DNA of 64,000 nt, taken from contig DASVPR010000035.1 in NCBI GenBank assembly GCA_036389485.1, positions 285,734 to 349,733 of the forward strand, given 5' to 3'. Origin of the DNA: CADCVT01 sp036389485 (GTDB taxonomy: Bacteria > Actinomycetota > Thermoleophilia > Solirubrobacterales > Solirubrobacteraceae). A program made the position numbers and the translations under genes. The notes beneath the pieces are model-generated. The model had not been told where the DNA came from and did no database searches. It saw nothing but the letters and a program-made list of their open reading frames with translations. Shown one piece after another: positions 44,333-52,828 of the stretch (its first letter is position 1; every line of letters starts with the position of its first letter).

Positions 44333-45376
44333 CTACGCGACGCGCGCGATATACGCGTTGACGATGCCCTCGTCGCGCGCACTGAACGCCACCCACCGGC
44401 CGTCCGCGGAGAGGACGGCGCCGAACGCGTCCTCGCCGATCCTCCACACCTGGCAGCGCGCGACGTCGGCGACGTGGACCGGGCCGGCCGTCCACGCGAC
44501 ACGCCGCCCGTCGGCGGACATCGAAGGGCCGCTGCCCACGGCGAGCCCTCCCGCGCACCGGTTCACGACCCGCGTCCCTCCTCGCAGGTCATGGCGGAGC
44601 ACGTCGAAGGGGGATGCCGGGCGCAGCGTGGCGAGGTAGCGGCCGTCGAACGAGAGCGGTACGCCGAACGCCTGCAGGTTCTCGCCGTACGTGTCGCGCT
44701 GCACGCGCCGCGACCGCCCGGTCCTCGTGCTCGCGCGGAAGACCTCGACGGTCGTGGTCTCACCTCCGCGGGGCCGCTCGTACGGGCCGACCGAGTACGA
44801 CACGAACCGCCCGTCGCCGGAGATCGCGAACGAGAGGATCGCGCGGACGCCGCTCGGCGGCGCGTGGATCAGCCGGGTCCGGCCCCGCCGCAGCACCGAG
44901 AGGCGCCCGTCGACGAGCGCCGCGACGACCCGGCCGTCGTCGGAGATCACGCCGCCGCCGTAGCCCAGCCCGACGCGCCGCGTGCGCCGCCGCCTCATGT
45001 CCCGCACGAAGACGCCGGGCCCGCCGAGGTTCGCCGCCGGCGACGAGAAGACGACGAAGCGGCCGTCGGGGGTCATGTCGTTCGCCGAGACGACGTCGTC
45101 GACCACGCGGTTGCGGCGGTTGTAGCCGACGAGCGCGAGCCGGCCCGTCCGCATGTCGCGGACGTAGCCCGTCGACTGCCTCGCCTGGTCGCGGTGGTCG
45201 TAGTCGACCCGGCTCAGGTTGTCGGCGCGGGAGTTGAACAGGACGAAGCGCCCGCCGTCGGACACCGCGACCGCCGTGGAGTCGCCGTCCGCGCCCCGGC
45301 TGACGAGCTTGCCCGCGGCGTGGGCCGGCGCCGCGGCCAGCGCGAGCAGGAGCAGGGCGAGGACAGCCGCGGCCAC
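44333..45376 (-). CDS. Secreted TolB/WD40-like beta-propeller protein
   Basis: This is a 347-residue protein with a very hydrophobic signal peptide (1-21, ending APAHAAGK) that lacks a charged n-region. The rest is repeated propeller blades of the PD40/TolB type, each containing SxDGRFVxFxS: AVSDGGRFVLFNSRA, MTPDGRFVVFSSPA, ISGDGRFVSYSV and LSADGRWVAFSA. No catalytic residues are evident. It lies between the SDR gene (14-base gap) and the penicillin acylase gene (40-base gap) on the same strand. It may form a scaffold for extracellular proteins. The GTG start is somewhat uncertain because the frame stays open upstream. Confidence 0.8.
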   Translation of the reverse strand: MAAAVLALLLLALAAAPAHAAGKLVSRGADGDSTAVAVSDGGRFVLFNSRADNLSRVDYDHRDQARQSTGYVRDMRTGRLALVGYNRRNRVVDDVVSANDMTPDGRFVVFSSPAANLGGPGVFVRDMRRRRTRRVGLGYGGGVISDDGRVVAALVDGRLSVLRRGRTRLIHAPPSGVRAILSFAISGDGRFVSYSVGPYERPRGGETTTVEVFRASTRTGRSRRVQRDTYGENLQAFGVPLSFDGRYLATLRPASPFDVLRHDLRGGTRVVNRCAGGLAVGSGPSMSADGRRVAWTAGPVHVADVARCQVWRIGEDAFGAVLSADGRWVAFSARDEGIVNAYIARVA

Positions 45377-45390
45377 CTCGGGGCGCTCGC

Positions 45391-46143
45391 CTACTTCGGC
45401 GCCATCCGCAGCGCGCCGTCGAGCCGGATCGTCTCGCCGTTGAGCATCGTGTTCTCGACGATGTGCAGCGCGAGCAGCGCGTACTCGGACGGCAGGCCGA
45501 GGCGCTTCGGGAACGGGATCGTCTGGCCGAGCGCATCGCGCGCCTCCTGCGGCAGCGCGGCGAGGAGCGGCGTGTCGAAGAGCCCCGGCGCGATCGTGTT
45601 GACCCGGACGCCGACGCCGCTGAGATCGCGCGCGGCCGGCAGGGTCATCCCGACGACGCCGCCCTTCGAGGCGGAGTAGGCGACCTGGCCGATCTGCCCG
45701 TCGAAGGCCGCGATCGAGGCGGTGTTGACGCAGACGCCCCGCTCGCCGTTCTCGTCCGGCTCGTTCTTCGCCATCACGGCGGACTCGTGGCGCAGGGCGT
45801 TGAAGGTGCCGATCAGGTTGATCTGGATGACCTTCGAGAACATCTCGAAGTTGTGCGGCCCGCCCTTGTGGCTGATCCGCTCCGCCCAGCCGACGCCTGC
45901 GCAGTTGACGCCGATCCGCAGGTCGTCGCCCGCCGCCGCGACCGCCGCCTCGACCTCCTCCGGCGACGTGACGTCCGCCTTCACGAACGTCGCCTCGATC
46001 TCCCCGGCGAGCGCGTTCCCCTTCTCCTCGTTCAGGTCGGCGACCGTCACCTTCGCGCCGCGCTCGGCCAGCGCGCGCGCGGTCGCCTCGCCGAGACCGG
46101 ACGCCCCGCCCATGACGATCGCCGAAGCTCCCTCGATACGCAT
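45391..46143 (-). CDS. Short-chain dehydrogenase (type II 3-hydroxyacyl-CoA dehydrogenase-like)
   Basis: This 250-residue classical SDR has a cofactor motif GGASGLGEATARAL (about 12-25), with acidic Asp36 in TVADLNEEK implying NAD preference. VNCAGVGWAERI is the NAG region, NTASIAAFDGQIGQVAYSASKGGVVG carries catalytic Ser, Tyr and Lys, and NTIAPGLFDTPLLAALP is the typical loop of the HSD17B10-like group that oxidises 3-hydroxyacyl-CoA. This would connect with the acyl-CoA dehydrogenase and thiolase in the window, though they are not adjacent. It is expressed from a 31-base divergent promoter shared with the cupin gene. Confidence 0.93.
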   Translation of the reverse strand: MRIEGASAIVMGGASGLGEATARALAERGAKVTVADLNEEKGNALAGEIEATFVKADVTSPEEVEAAVAAAGDDLRIGVNCAGVGWAERISHKGGPHNFEMFSKVIQINLIGTFNALRHESAVMAKNEPDENGERGVCVNTASIAAFDGQIGQVAYSASKGGVVGMTLPAARDLSGVGVRVNTIAPGLFDTPLLAALPQEARDALGQTIPFPKRLGLPSEYALLALHIVENTMLNGETIRLDGALRMAPK

Positions 46144-46174
46144 GGCGCGGCACTGTACGGGTAGCGTGCCGCGC
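46144..46174. promoter_or_regulatory. Palindromic bidirectional promoter, both messages apparently leaderless
   Basis: Only 31 bases separate two ATG codons facing away from each other. GCGCGGCAC (46145-46153) and GTGCCGCGC (46166-46174) are a perfect 9-bp inverted repeat touching both starts. Each strand has a -10 form: TAGCGT (46162-46167, plus) 7 bases before the cupin ATG, and TACAGT (46157-46152, minus) 8 bases before the SDR ATG. One bound protein could control both. Confidence 0.6.
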
Positions 46175-46504
46175 ATGGATTCCTGGGACCTGACGACCCT
46201 CGACGTGGAAGTGCACAAGCCCTCGGTGCTGCGGTCGGACCGCGGCGCCGCCCGCGCGATCGCGATCAACCTGCCCGCCGGCGACCTGCTGCAGGACCAC
46301 GAGGTCCACGAGCACGCCTATCTCGTCGTGATCGCGGGCGAGGTCGAGGTGGATCACGGCGGCGGCACCGAGAACGCCGGCGCGGGGTTCGTCGCCCACT
46401 TCGATCCGCACGAGCGCCACGAGGTCCGCGCGACGTCCGACGCGCGCCTGCTCCTCGTCCTCGCGCCGTGGCCGAACCCGGAGGACCGCACGCAGGGGGC
46501 GTAG
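46175..46504 (+). CDS. Cupin-fold protein
   Basis: This is a 109-residue single-domain cupin. The first motif is HEVHEHAYLVVIAGEVEVDHGG (about 41-62), with metal-binding His residues and Glu; the second is the less canonical AHFDPHERHEV (about 72-82). AIAINLPAGDLLQDHEV opens the barrel. Such small cupins act as metal-dependent isomerases or dioxygenases, or merely sense a ligand. It is divergent from the SDR gene across 31 bases. GTG at 46166 is an alternative start but lies inside the shared palindrome. Confidence 0.85.
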   Translation: MDSWDLTTLDVEVHKPSVLRSDRGAARAIAINLPAGDLLQDHEVHEHAYLVVIAGEVEVDHGGGTENAGAGFVAHFDPHERHEVRATSDARLLLVLAPWPNPEDRTQGA

Positions 46505-46547
46505 CGCCCGGCGCGCGACGCGCGCCCAGGTTATGGTTGCTTGATCA

Positions 46548-48692
46548 ATGCGCGCGCGCTGGGTGGCTCTGGTCGTCCTGCCGCTCCTTCTCTGCGCCTC
46601 CTACGCGTGGGCGCAGGACGAGGAGGTCCCAGCCGAATTCGACTGGTCGGTCCCGGCGCGCTTCAGCGGGCCCGGGGACGTGGCGGACGCTCCCGAGGAG
46701 CAGATGCCGGGGCGGTTCGACGTCGTGCTGCAGCTCGGGCGTGCGACCTGCGCGCTGCGCGGGCCGACCGTCCGCTGGACGATCGACGGCGAGGATGTCG
46801 AGACCCGGCGCCGGAGTGAGTGCACGTACGTTGCGACGGTGCCGCGGGAGGACGTCTACGAGGTCGGCATGGAAGTCGAGCATGAAGGCGAGACCGCCGA
46901 GTCATCGCAGCTCGTGACGGTCGAGGACCGGCTCATCGTGTCGATCGGCGACTCCGTCGCGTCGGGTGAGGGCAATCCTGATCGCCGCACCTCGGCCGGC
47001 GGCGGTCCGCAGTGGGAGGACCGGCGCTGTCACCGATCAGGGCGCTCCGGCATGGCGCAGGCGGCGCTCGCGCTCGAGCGCGGCGACTCGCGCTCCTCGG
47101 TCACGTTCGTGCCCTACGCCTGCTCTGGCGCCACGATCGACAAAGGGCTGCTGAAGCCGTACAACGGCGTTGAGCCGGACGCGGCGCTCGGGCCGCTCGA
47201 CCCGCAGGTCAAGGTCCTGAACCAGCTCGTGGACGCGGGGCGCGACGTCGATGCGGTGCTGGTCTCGGTAGGCGCCAACGATGTGCACTTCTCGGCGATC
47301 GTCAAGCACTGCCTCGCCTACGACGACTGTCAGGACGTCGCCTTCGACCCGGAGTCGCCGTTCAAGAAGCCACGCGGACACCAGACGACCGACAAGGTCG
47401 TCAAGGGCGCGATCGGCGACCTCCCGGCGGACTACGACCGCCTGGACAGCGCGATCTCACGGCGGATCCCCCGCAGTCGGATCTTCGCCCTCGAGTACTT
47501 CGACCCGACGCGCCGGGAGGACGGCGAGTACTGCCCCAGGGCGGCGGGTGGTCGTCTCTCGCTGGAGGAGCTGGTGTGGGCCGATCGGCGCGTCCTGCAC
47601 CGGCTCAACGACACCCTCGCCGGGGCGGCGGAACGTCACGGCTGGACGTTCGTGCCCGGCGTCGCGCGCGAGTTCGGCCACAGCGGCTACTGCGCCGGCG
47701 ACCCCGACCGATTCGTGCGCCGCATCGGCGAGTCGATCCGGTACCAGGGCAAGCTGCGCCTGAACGTCCTCAAGCTGCTCTCACCCGCCCTCTCCGGAGC
47801 TTTCCACCCGAATGAAGCAGGCCACCGAGCCACCGCGCACATCATCGCGGACGAGCTTCGTACAGCCCTTCCGGTGCCGTCGGCCGGCGCCGCCGCGCCG
47901 ACCGGCGAGGGCGAGGCGTCGCCGGGCGAGCGAGACCGCGCCGACGACGAGCCGTTCGACCTGCCCGACTGGTTCTTCTGGGTGCTCATCTCGGTCGTGG
48001 CGGCGCTGCCGCTGGCCTTCGCAATCGCGAGCGTGGTCCTGCGGCTCAGAGGGCGGGATGCACCCGACACCGAGTCGTGGATCGACCGCCACCGGTCCCT
48101 CCTCCTCGTCGGTGCGGGGGCCGGGCTCGTGGCGACGGCGGTGGCGGTGCGAGAGACCGTCGAGCTGGCGGTCGCGATCGCCGTGCCAGGTGCGCTCGCC
48201 GTGATCCTCGCGCTGTTGCAGAGTCGCCTCGAAGGTGCGCTCAGGTTAGGCGCGCGCGGCTTCGAGGCGAACTTCCGGGGCGAGGCCCTGGCTATGGGTC
48301 TCGACAAGGCCGCAATCGCCCGGCCACGACGGCGCTCCCGTGCAACGCGACAAGCCGAGGACCTCGTCGAACAGCATCGGCGGCTCCTGGTGCCGGTCGT
48401 CCGGCTGTTGGAGCAACGCGACTGGACGGTGCGCCATGCGCGAATCCAGCACGGGTTCGACGCGATCGTCGAGCGGGGATTCACTGTCGGCATCGAGGCG
48501 GTCGTCGTCGAGAGCGCGACTCATCTCGAGGAGCGGCTCCGGGAGATCGCCGGGTTCGAAGAGGCGGTCGACGTCATCCTCGTCGTCCTCGCGGCCGAGG
48601 CGCGCGGGCTCGCTCCTCCCCCCACTGCTCGCCTCCGCTTCGCCTTCGTCGACGCCCAGGGCGAGGTCGAGCTGCCGCGGCAGTTGGGATAG
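46548..48692 (+). CDS. SGNH/GDSL esterase-like protein with three TM helices and a cytoplasmic domain
   Basis: This is a 714-residue protein. A signal peptide (1-22) precedes an extracellular part with an Ig-like stretch (about 30-125) and an SGNH hydrolase domain (126-440): SIGDSVASGEG (Ser136), VGANDVHF (Asn244) and HPNEAGH (His420) form the catalytic set. Disordered linker 445-470, then TM helices at about 475-500, 517-535 and 538-558. This puts the last 155 residues in the cytoplasm. That domain has FDAIVERGFTVGIEAVVV, faintly like a PD-(D/E)xK nuclease core (Asp638, Glu650) but without the Lys. Codon use looks slightly less GC-biased than neighbours. Function is unknown; an outside enzyme or sensor joined to an inside effector is possible. 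Confidence 0.8.
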   Translation: MRARWVALVVLPLLLCASYAWAQDEEVPAEFDWSVPARFSGPGDVADAPEEQMPGRFDVVLQLGRATCALRGPTVRWTIDGEDVETRRRSECTYVATVPREDVYEVGMEVEHEGETAESSQLVTVEDRLIVSIGDSVASGEGNPDRRTSAGGGPQWEDRRCHRSGRSGMAQAALALERGDSRSSVTFVPYACSGATIDKGLLKPYNGVEPDAALGPLDPQVKVLNQLVDAGRDVDAVLVSVGANDVHFSAIVKHCLAYDDCQDVAFDPESPFKKPRGHQTTDKVVKGAIGDLPADYDRLDSAISRRIPRSRIFALEYFDPTRREDGEYCPRAAGGRLSLEELVWADRRVLHRLNDTLAGAAERHGWTFVPGVAREFGHSGYCAGDPDRFVRRIGESIRYQGKLRLNVLKLLSPALSGAFHPNEAGHRATAHIIADELRTALPVPSAGAAAPTGEGEASPGERDRADDEPFDLPDWFFWVLISVVAALPLAFAIASVVLRLRGRDAPDTESWIDRHRSLLLVGAGAGLVATAVAVRETVELAVAIAVPGALAVILALLQSRLEGALRLGARGFEANFRGEALAMGLDKAAIARPRRRSRATRQAEDLVEQHRRLLVPVVRLLEQRDWTVRHARIQHGFDAIVERGFTVGIEAVVVESATHLEERLREIAGFEEAVDVILVVLAAEARGLAPPPTARLRFAFVDAQGEVELPRQLG

Positions 48693-48704
48693 CCACCGTT
48701 TCTG

Positions 48705-48728
48705 GGGAGGCCGCGGGTGCGGCCTCCC
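48705..48728 (+). terminator. Hairpin terminator after the SGNH-TM gene
   Basis: GGGAGGCCGC, loop GGGT and GCGGCCTCCC make a perfect 10-bp stem with a 4-base loop, 13 bases past the stop. The following sequence GCACCTTCCCTT is only weakly T-rich. Confidence 0.7.
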
Positions 48729-48790
48729 GCACCTTCCCTTAGGGGGCATTCCGCATTGGAACCGGGCTTGCTCGAAGCGAGTCTGGGCGC

Positions 48791-50887
48791 ATGAACGAGA
48801 AGACCCCCAAGAGCATCGCCGCCCGCGCCGGCGCATGGAGTGCGCGGAATCGCAGGAAGGCGATCCTGGGCTGGCTCGCCTTCGTCGTCGTCGCGCTCTT
48901 CGCCGGGAACGCGGTCGGCCAGAGGACGATCAGCGACGACGACCAGAACACCGGCGACTCGGCCAAGGCCGAGCGGATCCTCACCGACGCGTTCCCCGAG
49001 GGCCCGAACGAGCAGGTGCTCGTCCAGGGTGCAGGGAAGCAGCGGGCCGCCGCGATCCGCGACGTCCAGCGGACGCTCCGCCGCGCCGAGGGCATCACCA
49101 ACATCGAAGAGCCGGTCCACTCGAAGGACGGCCGGTCGGCGTACATCGAGTTCGAGACGATCACCGACGACGACGACGCGGCCGAGGAGGTCGTCGCGCC
49201 GATCGAGGCCGCGATCGCGCGGCTCGACGCGAAGCACCCCGAGACGCGCGTCGAGGAGTTCGGCGGCGCGAGCGCGAACCGCGCCCTCAACAAGGCGTTC
49301 GAGGACGACTTCAAGAAGGCCGAGGGCCTCTCGATCCCGCTGACGCTGCTGATCCTGCTCGTCGCGTTCGGCGCGGTCGTGGCCGCCGGCCTGCCGGTGT
49401 TGCTTGCTCTGAGCTCGGTCGCCTCGGCGATCGGCCTGACCGCGGTGTTCAGCCAGGCGATGCCGGTCGACGAGAACATCGGCTCGGTGATCCTGCTGAT
49501 CGGCATGGCCGTCGGCGTGGACTACGCGCTCTTCTATCTCCGGCGCGAACGCGAGGAGCGCGACGCCGGGCGCAGCTCGCTCGAGGCGATCGACATCGCG
49601 GCAGCGACGTCCGGCCGCGCCGTCCTCGTCTCCGGCCTGACGGTGCTCGTCGCGATGGCCGGGATGTTCTTCACCGGGCACGCGACGTTCATGTCGTTCG
49701 CGGTCGGCACGATGATCGTCGTCGCGATGGCGATGATCGGCTCGCTCACGGTCCTGCCGGCCATGCTGAGCTGGCTCGGGCCGCGGGTCGAGAAGGGGCG
49801 CATCCCGTTCGTCGCGAAGCGCCGCAGCGGCGAGTCCCGGTTCTGGAACGCCATCCTCGACCGCGTCCTGAAGCACCCGAAGGTCGCGGCCGCGACGGCG
49901 ACCGCGGTGCTCGTGGCGCTCGCGCTCCCCGCCCTCGGGATGAAGACGGCGAACTCGGGCGTCGACGACCTGCCGCGCGACCTCCCGATCATGCAGACCT
50001 ACGACCGGCTGCAGGTCGCGTTCCCCGGCGGGCAGATCCCGGCGGTGGTCGCGGTGAAGGCCGACGACGTGACGGCGCCGCAGGTGCGGGCCGCGATCGA
50101 GGACCTGCGCGACCGCGCCGTCGCCTCGAAGCAGTTCGAGCCCCCGACGAGCATCACGGTCAGCGCGGACCGCACGGTCGCGTCGGTCCAGCTGCCGATC
50201 GTCGGCGACGGCACCGACTCGCGCTCGAACGCCGCGCTGGAGCACCTGCGCGACGACCTGATCCCCGCGACGACGGCCAAGGTGGCCGAGACGCACGTGA
50301 CGGGCATGACCGCCGGCTCGAAGGACTTCAACGACCTGATGAAGTCGCGCGCGCCGATCGTGTTCGCGTTCGTCCTGTCGCTGGCGTTCGTTCTGCTGCT
50401 GACGATGTTCCGCTCGATCGTCATCGCGCTCAAGGCGATCGTGCTGAACCTACTGTCGGTCGCCGCGGCGTACGGCGTGCTCGCGCTGGCGTTCTCCGGC
50501 CCGATCACCTCATGGCTGCCGATGTTCCTGTTCGTGATCCTGTTCGGCCTGTCGATGGACTACCACGTGTTCATCCTCAGCCGGATCCGCGAGGCGTTCG
50601 ATCGCGGGATGAGCACGGAGGACGCGGTGGCGCACGGCATCAAGACCACGGCGTCGGTCGTGACCAGCGCGGCGGCGGTGATGGTCGCGGTGTTCTCGAT
50701 CTTCGGGACGCTGACGTTCGTCGACATGAAGCAGATGGGCGTCGGCCTGGCGGCCGCGGTCCTCATCGACGCGACGATCGTGCGGGCCGTCCTGCTGCCG
50801 GCGGCGATGAAGCTGCTCGGCGACTGGAACTGGTACCTGCCGACGTGGCTCGGCTGGATGCCTCAGCCGTCGCGCGCCACCGCGTAG
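48791..50887 (+). CDS. MMPL family (RND superfamily) transporter
   Basis: This 698-residue protein has two repeats of 1+5 TM helices, the MMPL layout. Helix 1 is about 24-42 (ILGWLAFVVVALFAG). A periplasmic domain follows (about 45-180), then helices at 183-330 including GMAVGVDYALFYLRR, whose Asp-Tyr pair is the family's proton relay. The second periplasmic domain (about 395-515) and helices 520-685 follow, with FGLSMDYHVFILSRIREAF as the second relay. It exports lipids, lipopeptides or drugs using the proton gradient; cargo is unknown. It is monocistronic and converges on the reductase gene with a 25-base overlap of coding ends. Confidence 0.93.
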   Translation: MNEKTPKSIAARAGAWSARNRRKAILGWLAFVVVALFAGNAVGQRTISDDDQNTGDSAKAERILTDAFPEGPNEQVLVQGAGKQRAAAIRDVQRTLRRAEGITNIEEPVHSKDGRSAYIEFETITDDDDAAEEVVAPIEAAIARLDAKHPETRVEEFGGASANRALNKAFEDDFKKAEGLSIPLTLLILLVAFGAVVAAGLPVLLALSSVASAIGLTAVFSQAMPVDENIGSVILLIGMAVGVDYALFYLRREREERDAGRSSLEAIDIAAATSGRAVLVSGLTVLVAMAGMFFTGHATFMSFAVGTMIVVAMAMIGSLTVLPAMLSWLGPRVEKGRIPFVAKRRSGESRFWNAILDRVLKHPKVAAATATAVLVALALPALGMKTANSGVDDLPRDLPIMQTYDRLQVAFPGGQIPAVVAVKADDVTAPQVRAAIEDLRDRAVASKQFEPPTSITVSADRTVASVQLPIVGDGTDSRSNAALEHLRDDLIPATTAKVAETHVTGMTAGSKDFNDLMKSRAPIVFAFVLSLAFVLLLTMFRSIVIALKAIVLNLLSVAAAYGVLALAFSGPITSWLPMFLFVILFGLSMDYHVFILSRIREAFDRGMSTEDAVAHGIKTTASVVTSAAAVMVAVFSIFGTLTFVDMKQMGVGLAAAVLIDATIVRAVLLPAAMKLLGDWNWYLPTWLGWMPQPSRATA

Positions 50888-51477
50888 CGCGTGAACAGCA
50901 TCCCGTCCTCCTCGAGCGCCCACACCAGCTCGAGGGGGACGGGCGTCTCCGGCCCCGCCCCCTCGACGATCGTCAAGGGGGCGGGGCCGTTCGCGATCAG
51001 CGGCGCGAGCGTCAGGAACAGCTCGTCGACGAGGTCCTCGGCGAAGAGCGCGGCGTTCAGCGTCGGGCCGCCCTCGCACAGCACGGAGCGCACGCCGTGC
51101 TCCTCTCGCGCCCGCAGCAGCGCCTCCTTCGGCGATGGCCCCGTGTGGGTGAGGATGCGAGACCGGGAATCGGTGAAGAGCGGGATGTCGTCGGGGAACT
51201 CGCCGCGCCGGCTGCAGACGATCGCCAGCGGCTGCTCCTCGGCGTCGGGGAGGATCGGGCCGTAGCGCTCCTCGCGCAGGGTCCCCGTCCCGACAAGGAC
51301 GGCGTCGACGGCGCGGCGCAGCGCGAAGAAGACGCGCTTGTCGGCCGGGCTCGAGAGGTCCTTCGTCCGGCCGTGGAGCGTCGCGCGCCCGTCGACGCTC
51401 GCGACCATGTTGATGATCAGGTACGGGCGGTCGGGCGGCGCGTTCGCGCCGAGGTCCAGCTGCTCGATCCGCTTCAC
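50863..51477 (-). CDS. RibD C-terminal/dihydrofolate-reductase-like pyrimidine reductase
   Basis: This is a 204-residue single domain. PYLIINMVASVDGRATLHGRT (about 18-38) is the start of the RibD reductase domain, RRAVDAVLVGTGTLREERYGP binds NADPH, and SVLCEGGPTLNAALFAEDLVDELFLTLAP is the conserved C-terminal core with EGGP. The deaminase domain of RibD is absent. It reduces a ribosylated pyrimidine in riboflavin synthesis or a related heterocycle. GTG start at 51477 overlaps the TGA of the LLM oxidoreductase. Co-translation with a flavin-dependent enzyme is suggestive. Confidence 0.9.
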   Translation of the reverse strand: MKRIEQLDLGANAPPDRPYLIINMVASVDGRATLHGRTKDLSSPADKRVFFALRRAVDAVLVGTGTLREERYGPILPDAEEQPLAIVCSRRGEFPDDIPLFTDSRSRILTHTGPSPKEALLRAREEHGVRSVLCEGGPTLNAALFAEDLVDELFLTLAPLIANGPAPLTIVEGAGPETPVPLELVWALEEDGMLFTRYAVARDG

Positions 51478-52406
51478 CGCGGGGCCAGGGCGTCGAGCAG
51501 CCCCGGGAGCTGGTCGGGGGCCGCGAAGAACGTGAGCACGAGCGTGGTGATCCCGGCGTCGGCGTACTGCAGGAGGCGGTCGCGCTGCTCGTCCGGCGTC
51601 CCGAAGACGAAGATCTCGTCGACCAGCTCCTCGGGGACCAGCTCGACCGCGCGCTTGCGGTCCCCCGCCTGCCAGGCCTCGACGACCGGGTCGATCCGCT
51701 CGGCCCACCCGAGCCAGCGGAAGAACTCGGTGTAGACCGGCACGGTCGCGTACGACGTGAACATGAACTTGGCGGTGCCGATGGCCTCGTCGCGCGACTG
51801 GGGGACGAGGAAGAACCGGCACGCCAGCTCCTTGTCCGGCGCGCCGAACGCCTCGACGACCTGCTTCGCGCCGCTGATCGGCAGGAAGTTCGTGAACGCG
51901 CCGTCCGCGGCCTCGGCGGCCAGCCCGAGCATCTTGCCGCGCAGCGCTGCGAGGATGATCGGCGGCGGCTCCGCGGGCGGGTTGGCGAGCTTGAACCCGC
52001 CCGGCCCGCGCTCCCCGGCGAGCGCGGGGCGCAGCGCCTCGACCATGTGCCGCACGCGGCTGAGCGGCTTCTCGAACGGGATCTCGTTCCACCGCTCGAC
52101 GATGACGTTCGACGAGGACCCGAGCCCGAGCGCGAAGCGGCCGCCGCTCGCGTCCTGCAGCGCGGCGCAGTGCTGCGCCATCACCGCCGGCCCGCGCGTG
52201 AACGCGTTGACGATGCCGGTGACCAGCCGCATCCGGTCGGTCCACGCCGCGGCGAGGACGAGCGGGCTGAAGCCGTCGGCCCCCGCCGTCTCCTCCGACC
52301 ACAGGTCGTGCCAGCCCGCCGCCTCGGCGCGCTCGAAGAGGGGACGGTGGTCGCGCAGCGCGACGCCGGGGAACGGGACCGTCAGGCCCCAGCGGAGGTC
52401 GGGCAT
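51474..52406 (-). CDS. LLM-class (luciferase-like, F420- or FMN-dependent) oxidoreductase
   Basis: This 310-residue TIM barrel is of the bacterial luciferase superfamily. DLRWGLTVPFPG begins the barrel, AAAWTDRMRLVTGIVNAFTRGPAVMAQHCAALQDASGGRFALGLGSSS is the typical cofactor face, PPPIILAALRGKMLGLAAEAADGAF the later part, and FVFGTPDEQRDRLLQYADAGITTLVL the end. In actinobacteria most of this subgroup use F420; the sequence alone does not settle FMN versus F420. Substrate unknown. First gene of a two-gene unit with the RibD-like reductase. Confidence 0.93.
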   Translation of the reverse strand: MPDLRWGLTVPFPGVALRDHRPLFERAEAAGWHDLWSEETAGADGFSPLVLAAAWTDRMRLVTGIVNAFTRGPAVMAQHCAALQDASGGRFALGLGSSSNVIVERWNEIPFEKPLSRVRHMVEALRPALAGERGPGGFKLANPPAEPPPIILAALRGKMLGLAAEAADGAFTNFLPISGAKQVVEAFGAPDKELACRFFLVPQSRDEAIGTAKFMFTSYATVPVYTEFFRWLGWAERIDPVVEAWQAGDRKRAVELVPEELVDEIFVFGTPDEQRDRLLQYADAGITTLVLTFFAAPDQLPGLLDALAPR

Positions 52407-52429
52407 GGTCTGGCACCCTACGCACTCGG

Positions 52430-52828
52430 ATGGAGCCCTGGGGTGGCATCGCAGACGCCGACGCGCACCTCGGGCGGCCGTTCCCGCTGCCCGCCGCGGC
52501 GCTGCCCCTCGCGCGCTGGGTCGAGGTGAAGCCGGCGGGGAGCGGCGCGGAGGTGGAGTGGAACCTCGACGACAGCCGCGCGGGCGCGCCCGGGCGGCTC
52601 GCGCTCTACGCGGGGCCCGAGCCGCCGCCGGACCGCGCGTGGCCGGTCGAGCCGGAGCGGCTCGGCGAGGCCGAGCTGCGCTCGCTGCCGCTCGACGAGG
52701 CGGAGCCGTCGCTGCGCCCCGCGCACGAGCTGCGGTGGGAGCGCGACGGCCTGCACCTGCGACTCACCGCCCAGGGCCCGTGGCGCCGGGCGGACCTGCT
52801 CGCGATCGCGGAGTCGGTCGGTGCGTAG
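52430..52828 (+). CDS. Small hypothetical protein
   Basis: This is a 132-residue protein without signal peptide or TM. It is rich in Glu, Arg, Pro and Trp; the C-terminus LTAQGPWRRADLLAIAESV resembles the end of DUF4367-type domains, usually ...LLRIAESL, in which preceding strands (LRWERDGLHLRL) form part of a sheet. That similarity is weak. Its stop overlaps the start of the secreted glycosidase gene by 8 bases, so it is probably real and coupled. Divergent from the LLM gene with 23 bases between. Confidence 0.65.
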   Translation: MEPWGGIADADAHLGRPFPLPAAALPLARWVEVKPAGSGAEVEWNLDDSRAGAPGRLALYAGPEPPPDRAWPVEPERLGEAELRSLPLDEAEPSLRPAHELRWERDGLHLRLTAQGPWRRADLLAIAESVGA

